Source of the DNA: DATMYQ01 sp035560935 | Lineage (GTDB): Bacteria > Bacillota > Negativicutes > Sporomusales > Sporomusaceae | Assembly (NCBI GenBank): GCA_035560935.1 | Contig: DATMYQ010000212.1 | Span: forward strand, 1-7,215 | Reading direction: 5' to 3' | Length of the DNA: 7,215 nt | Part shown: one piece after another, positions 6,287 through 7,215 of the stretch | Layout of the letters: each line of letters opens with the position of its first letter | Position numbering within the stretch: the stretch's first letter is position 1 | Program-made: the position numbers and the translations under genes | The notes under the pieces: generated by a model | Seen by the model: only the letters and a program-made list of their open reading frames with translations | Databases searched by the model: none | What the model was told of the DNA's origin: nothing

Positions 6287-7122
6287 GTTTGAACCCCTTT
6301 CTCCGTCAATGGAAAGTCTCCCGGGCGGATATCCGTCTTTTTCGTCTGTTCATCCACTCCGTGCAACACCAGTAATGCCGTATACTCATCCACCAGTTTG
6401 GGCGCGGGCTCAGCGGTGGCCACCAGCACTCCCACCCCTACCGCCACTGCTCCCACTTCATTCACCAGATCCACCATCCCGCGGGCGGTACCGCCCGCTT
6501 TCATAAAGTCATCAATAATCAACACCCGGCTGCCGTTTGGCAAGGCCCGTTTGGGCAGCGACATCGTCTGAATCCGTTTGGAAGAACCAGTGACATAATT
6601 AATGCTGACGGCCGAGCCTTCGGTCACCTTACTGCCTCGCCGCACCATCACCAGCGGCAGATCAAAGGCCCGGGCCGTCATGAAGGCCAGCGGAATTCCC
6701 TTGGTTTCCACCGTCATAATGTAATCGGGATTAAGAGCAGCCAGCCGGGTCATAAAAACCTCCCCCACCACCGTCATCAGATGCGGCGTGAAGAGCAGGT
6801 CTGACATGTACAAAAAACCGCCGGGAATAATCCGGTCCGGTTCCGCCAGCCGCAAGGCCAGTTCGTCCAGCACCGCACTGACCGCCAACTCCGGTCGTTC
6901 CGGCAAAAAGCGGACACCGCCGGCGGCACCGGTCACCGTTTCCAGTGTTCCCAAGCCAAATCGGTTTAACGGTTCGCGAATGGTCGCCATATCTTCACAT
7001 AAAGTTGATTTGGCCGCATCAAACAATTCACTGAAATAGCTCAAGGAAAACAAATGCCGTGGCCTTTCCGCCAGCAACCGGGTAATCGCCACGGCTCGTT
7101 CAATTTTCCGTACTTTTTCCAA
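6283..7122 (-). CDS. purR: Pur operon repressor PurR (Gram-positive, PRPP-responsive)
   Basis: DNA-binding repressor of purine synthesis genes; PRPP relieves repression. From the chosen start it has 279 residues (B. subtilis about 285). An N-terminal winged-helix region (about 1-65) ends before GAAGGVRF (65-72), followed by a phosphoribosyltransferase-like domain with MTVETKGIP (136-144) and the PRPP loop VLIIDDFMKAGGT (200-212). SINYVTGSSKRIQTMSL (173-189) is also characteristic. The longest frame begins with TTG at 7146, but I place the start at TTG 7122: GGAGG (7135-7131) lies 8 bases upstream and the protein then begins MEKVRKIERAV, aligning with the start of known PurR. A sigma-H-type promoter lies about 65 bases upstream. 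The stop overlaps the ilvA start. It is unrelated to E. coli LacI-type PurR. Confidence 0.96.
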   Translation of the reverse strand: MEKVRKIERAVAITRLLAERPRHLFSLSYFSELFDAAKSTLCEDMATIREPLNRFGLGTLETVTGAAGGVRFLPERPELAVSAVLDELALRLAEPDRIIPGGFLYMSDLLFTPHLMTVVGEVFMTRLAALNPDYIMTVETKGIPLAFMTARAFDLPLVMVRRGSKVTEGSAVSINYVTGSSKRIQTMSLPKRALPNGSRVLIIDDFMKAGGTARGMVDLVNEVGAVAVGVGVLVATAEPAPKLVDEYTALLVLHGVDEQTKKTDIRPGDFPLTEKGVQT

Positions 7123-7130
7123 TCCACCAA

Positions 7131-7135
7131 CCTCC
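7131..7135 (-). promoter_or_regulatory. Shine-Dalgarno deciding the purR start
   Basis: GGAGG on the minus strand, 8 bases before TTG at 7122. It lies inside the reading frame opened by the earlier TTG at 7146, which has no comparable SD, and so argues for the shorter protein. Confidence 0.75.
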
Positions 7136-7146
7136 GTTACCGGCAA

Positions 7147-7159
7147 ATTCCCGAATATT
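7147..7159 (+). promoter_or_regulatory. PurBox-like site in the purR leader (weak)
   Basis: On the plus strand ATTCCCGAATATT matches the Gram-positive PurBox consensus AWWWCCGAACWWT at 11 of 13 positions, including the central CCGAA. It lies between the predicted transcription start (near 7180) and the purR start, where it could give autoregulation as known in B. subtilis. A proper second box in inverted orientation at the usual 16-17 base spacing is not evident, so the call is tentative. Confidence 0.3.
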
Positions 7160-7185
7160 TTTCCTCAATACAACATTTTTATTCA

Positions 7186-7214
7186 CATTCTCCCTCAAGA
7201 AGACAAATCCTGCC
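7186..7214 (-). promoter_or_regulatory. Sigma-H-type promoter upstream of purR
   Basis: The minus strand reads GGCAGGATTTG from 7214, containing the -35 AGGATTT (7211-7205). The -10 is GGAGAATG (7193-7186) with GAAT at 7190-7187. The distance from the A of AGGA to the G of GAAT is 21 bases, identical to the element before glmU and to the spoVG promoter geometry. Transcription would begin near 7180, giving a leader of about 58 bases to the TTG at 7122. This is the better of the two matches because it keeps the preferred GAAT. Confidence 0.7.
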
Positions 7215-7215
7215 G

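Noticed and set aside
1..7215. Mobile elements, CRISPR arrays, defence genes, tRNA or rRNA genes
   Set aside because: All sequence is accounted for by housekeeping genes and short gaps; no repeats with spacers, no transposase, no cloverleaf or rRNA-like stretch seen.

Overview
The window is a compact stretch of core chromosome with seven protein genes, all read on the minus strand (right to left). In transcription order they are purR, a threonine ammonia-lyase (ilvA type), glmU, prs, a DUF456 membrane protein, pth and an uncharacterised radical SAM protein. No gene contains a frameshift or internal stop. I see no tRNA, rRNA, insertion sequence, CRISPR array or phage gene. All intergenic gaps are under about 120 bases.

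The organism is probably a Firmicute (Bacillota). PurR here is the Gram-positive PRPP-responsive type, and the gene order follows the Bacillus subtilis block purR-yabJ-spoVG-glmU-prs-ctc-spoVC(pth)-fin-mfd. Two features suggest a sporeforming lineage: two sequences with the geometry of sigma-H promoters, and a Spo0A-box-like heptamer. The GC-leaning coding sequence, DUF456 and the radical SAM gene next to pth would fit an anaerobe of the Negativicutes (Sporomusa-like) or Clostridia. This is an inference from general knowledge, not a database match.

Layout, right to left. A sigma-H-type promoter at the right edge drives purR, which probably starts at an internal TTG. purR overlaps ilvA by four bases (ATGA). 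A 116-base gap follows with a second sigma-H-type promoter and a hairpin just ahead of the glmU Shine-Dalgarno. Then come glmU and prs, closed by a strong intrinsic terminator. Beyond it DUF456, a possible sigma-A promoter, pth and the radical SAM gene form a second unit that runs off the left edge.

The genes form a housekeeping set: PRPP synthesis (Prs), PRPP sensing and purine control (PurR), UDP-GlcNAc synthesis for the cell wall (GlmU) and peptidyl-tRNA recycling (Pth). The departures from the Bacillus order are the informative part. Threonine ammonia-lyase sits where B. subtilis has yabJ (RidA, the enzyme that clears the reactive enamine this lyase produces). spoVG is missing, but a promoter like the spoVG one remains in front of glmU. 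DUF456 takes the place of ctc, and a cysteine-rich radical SAM protein takes the place of fin.
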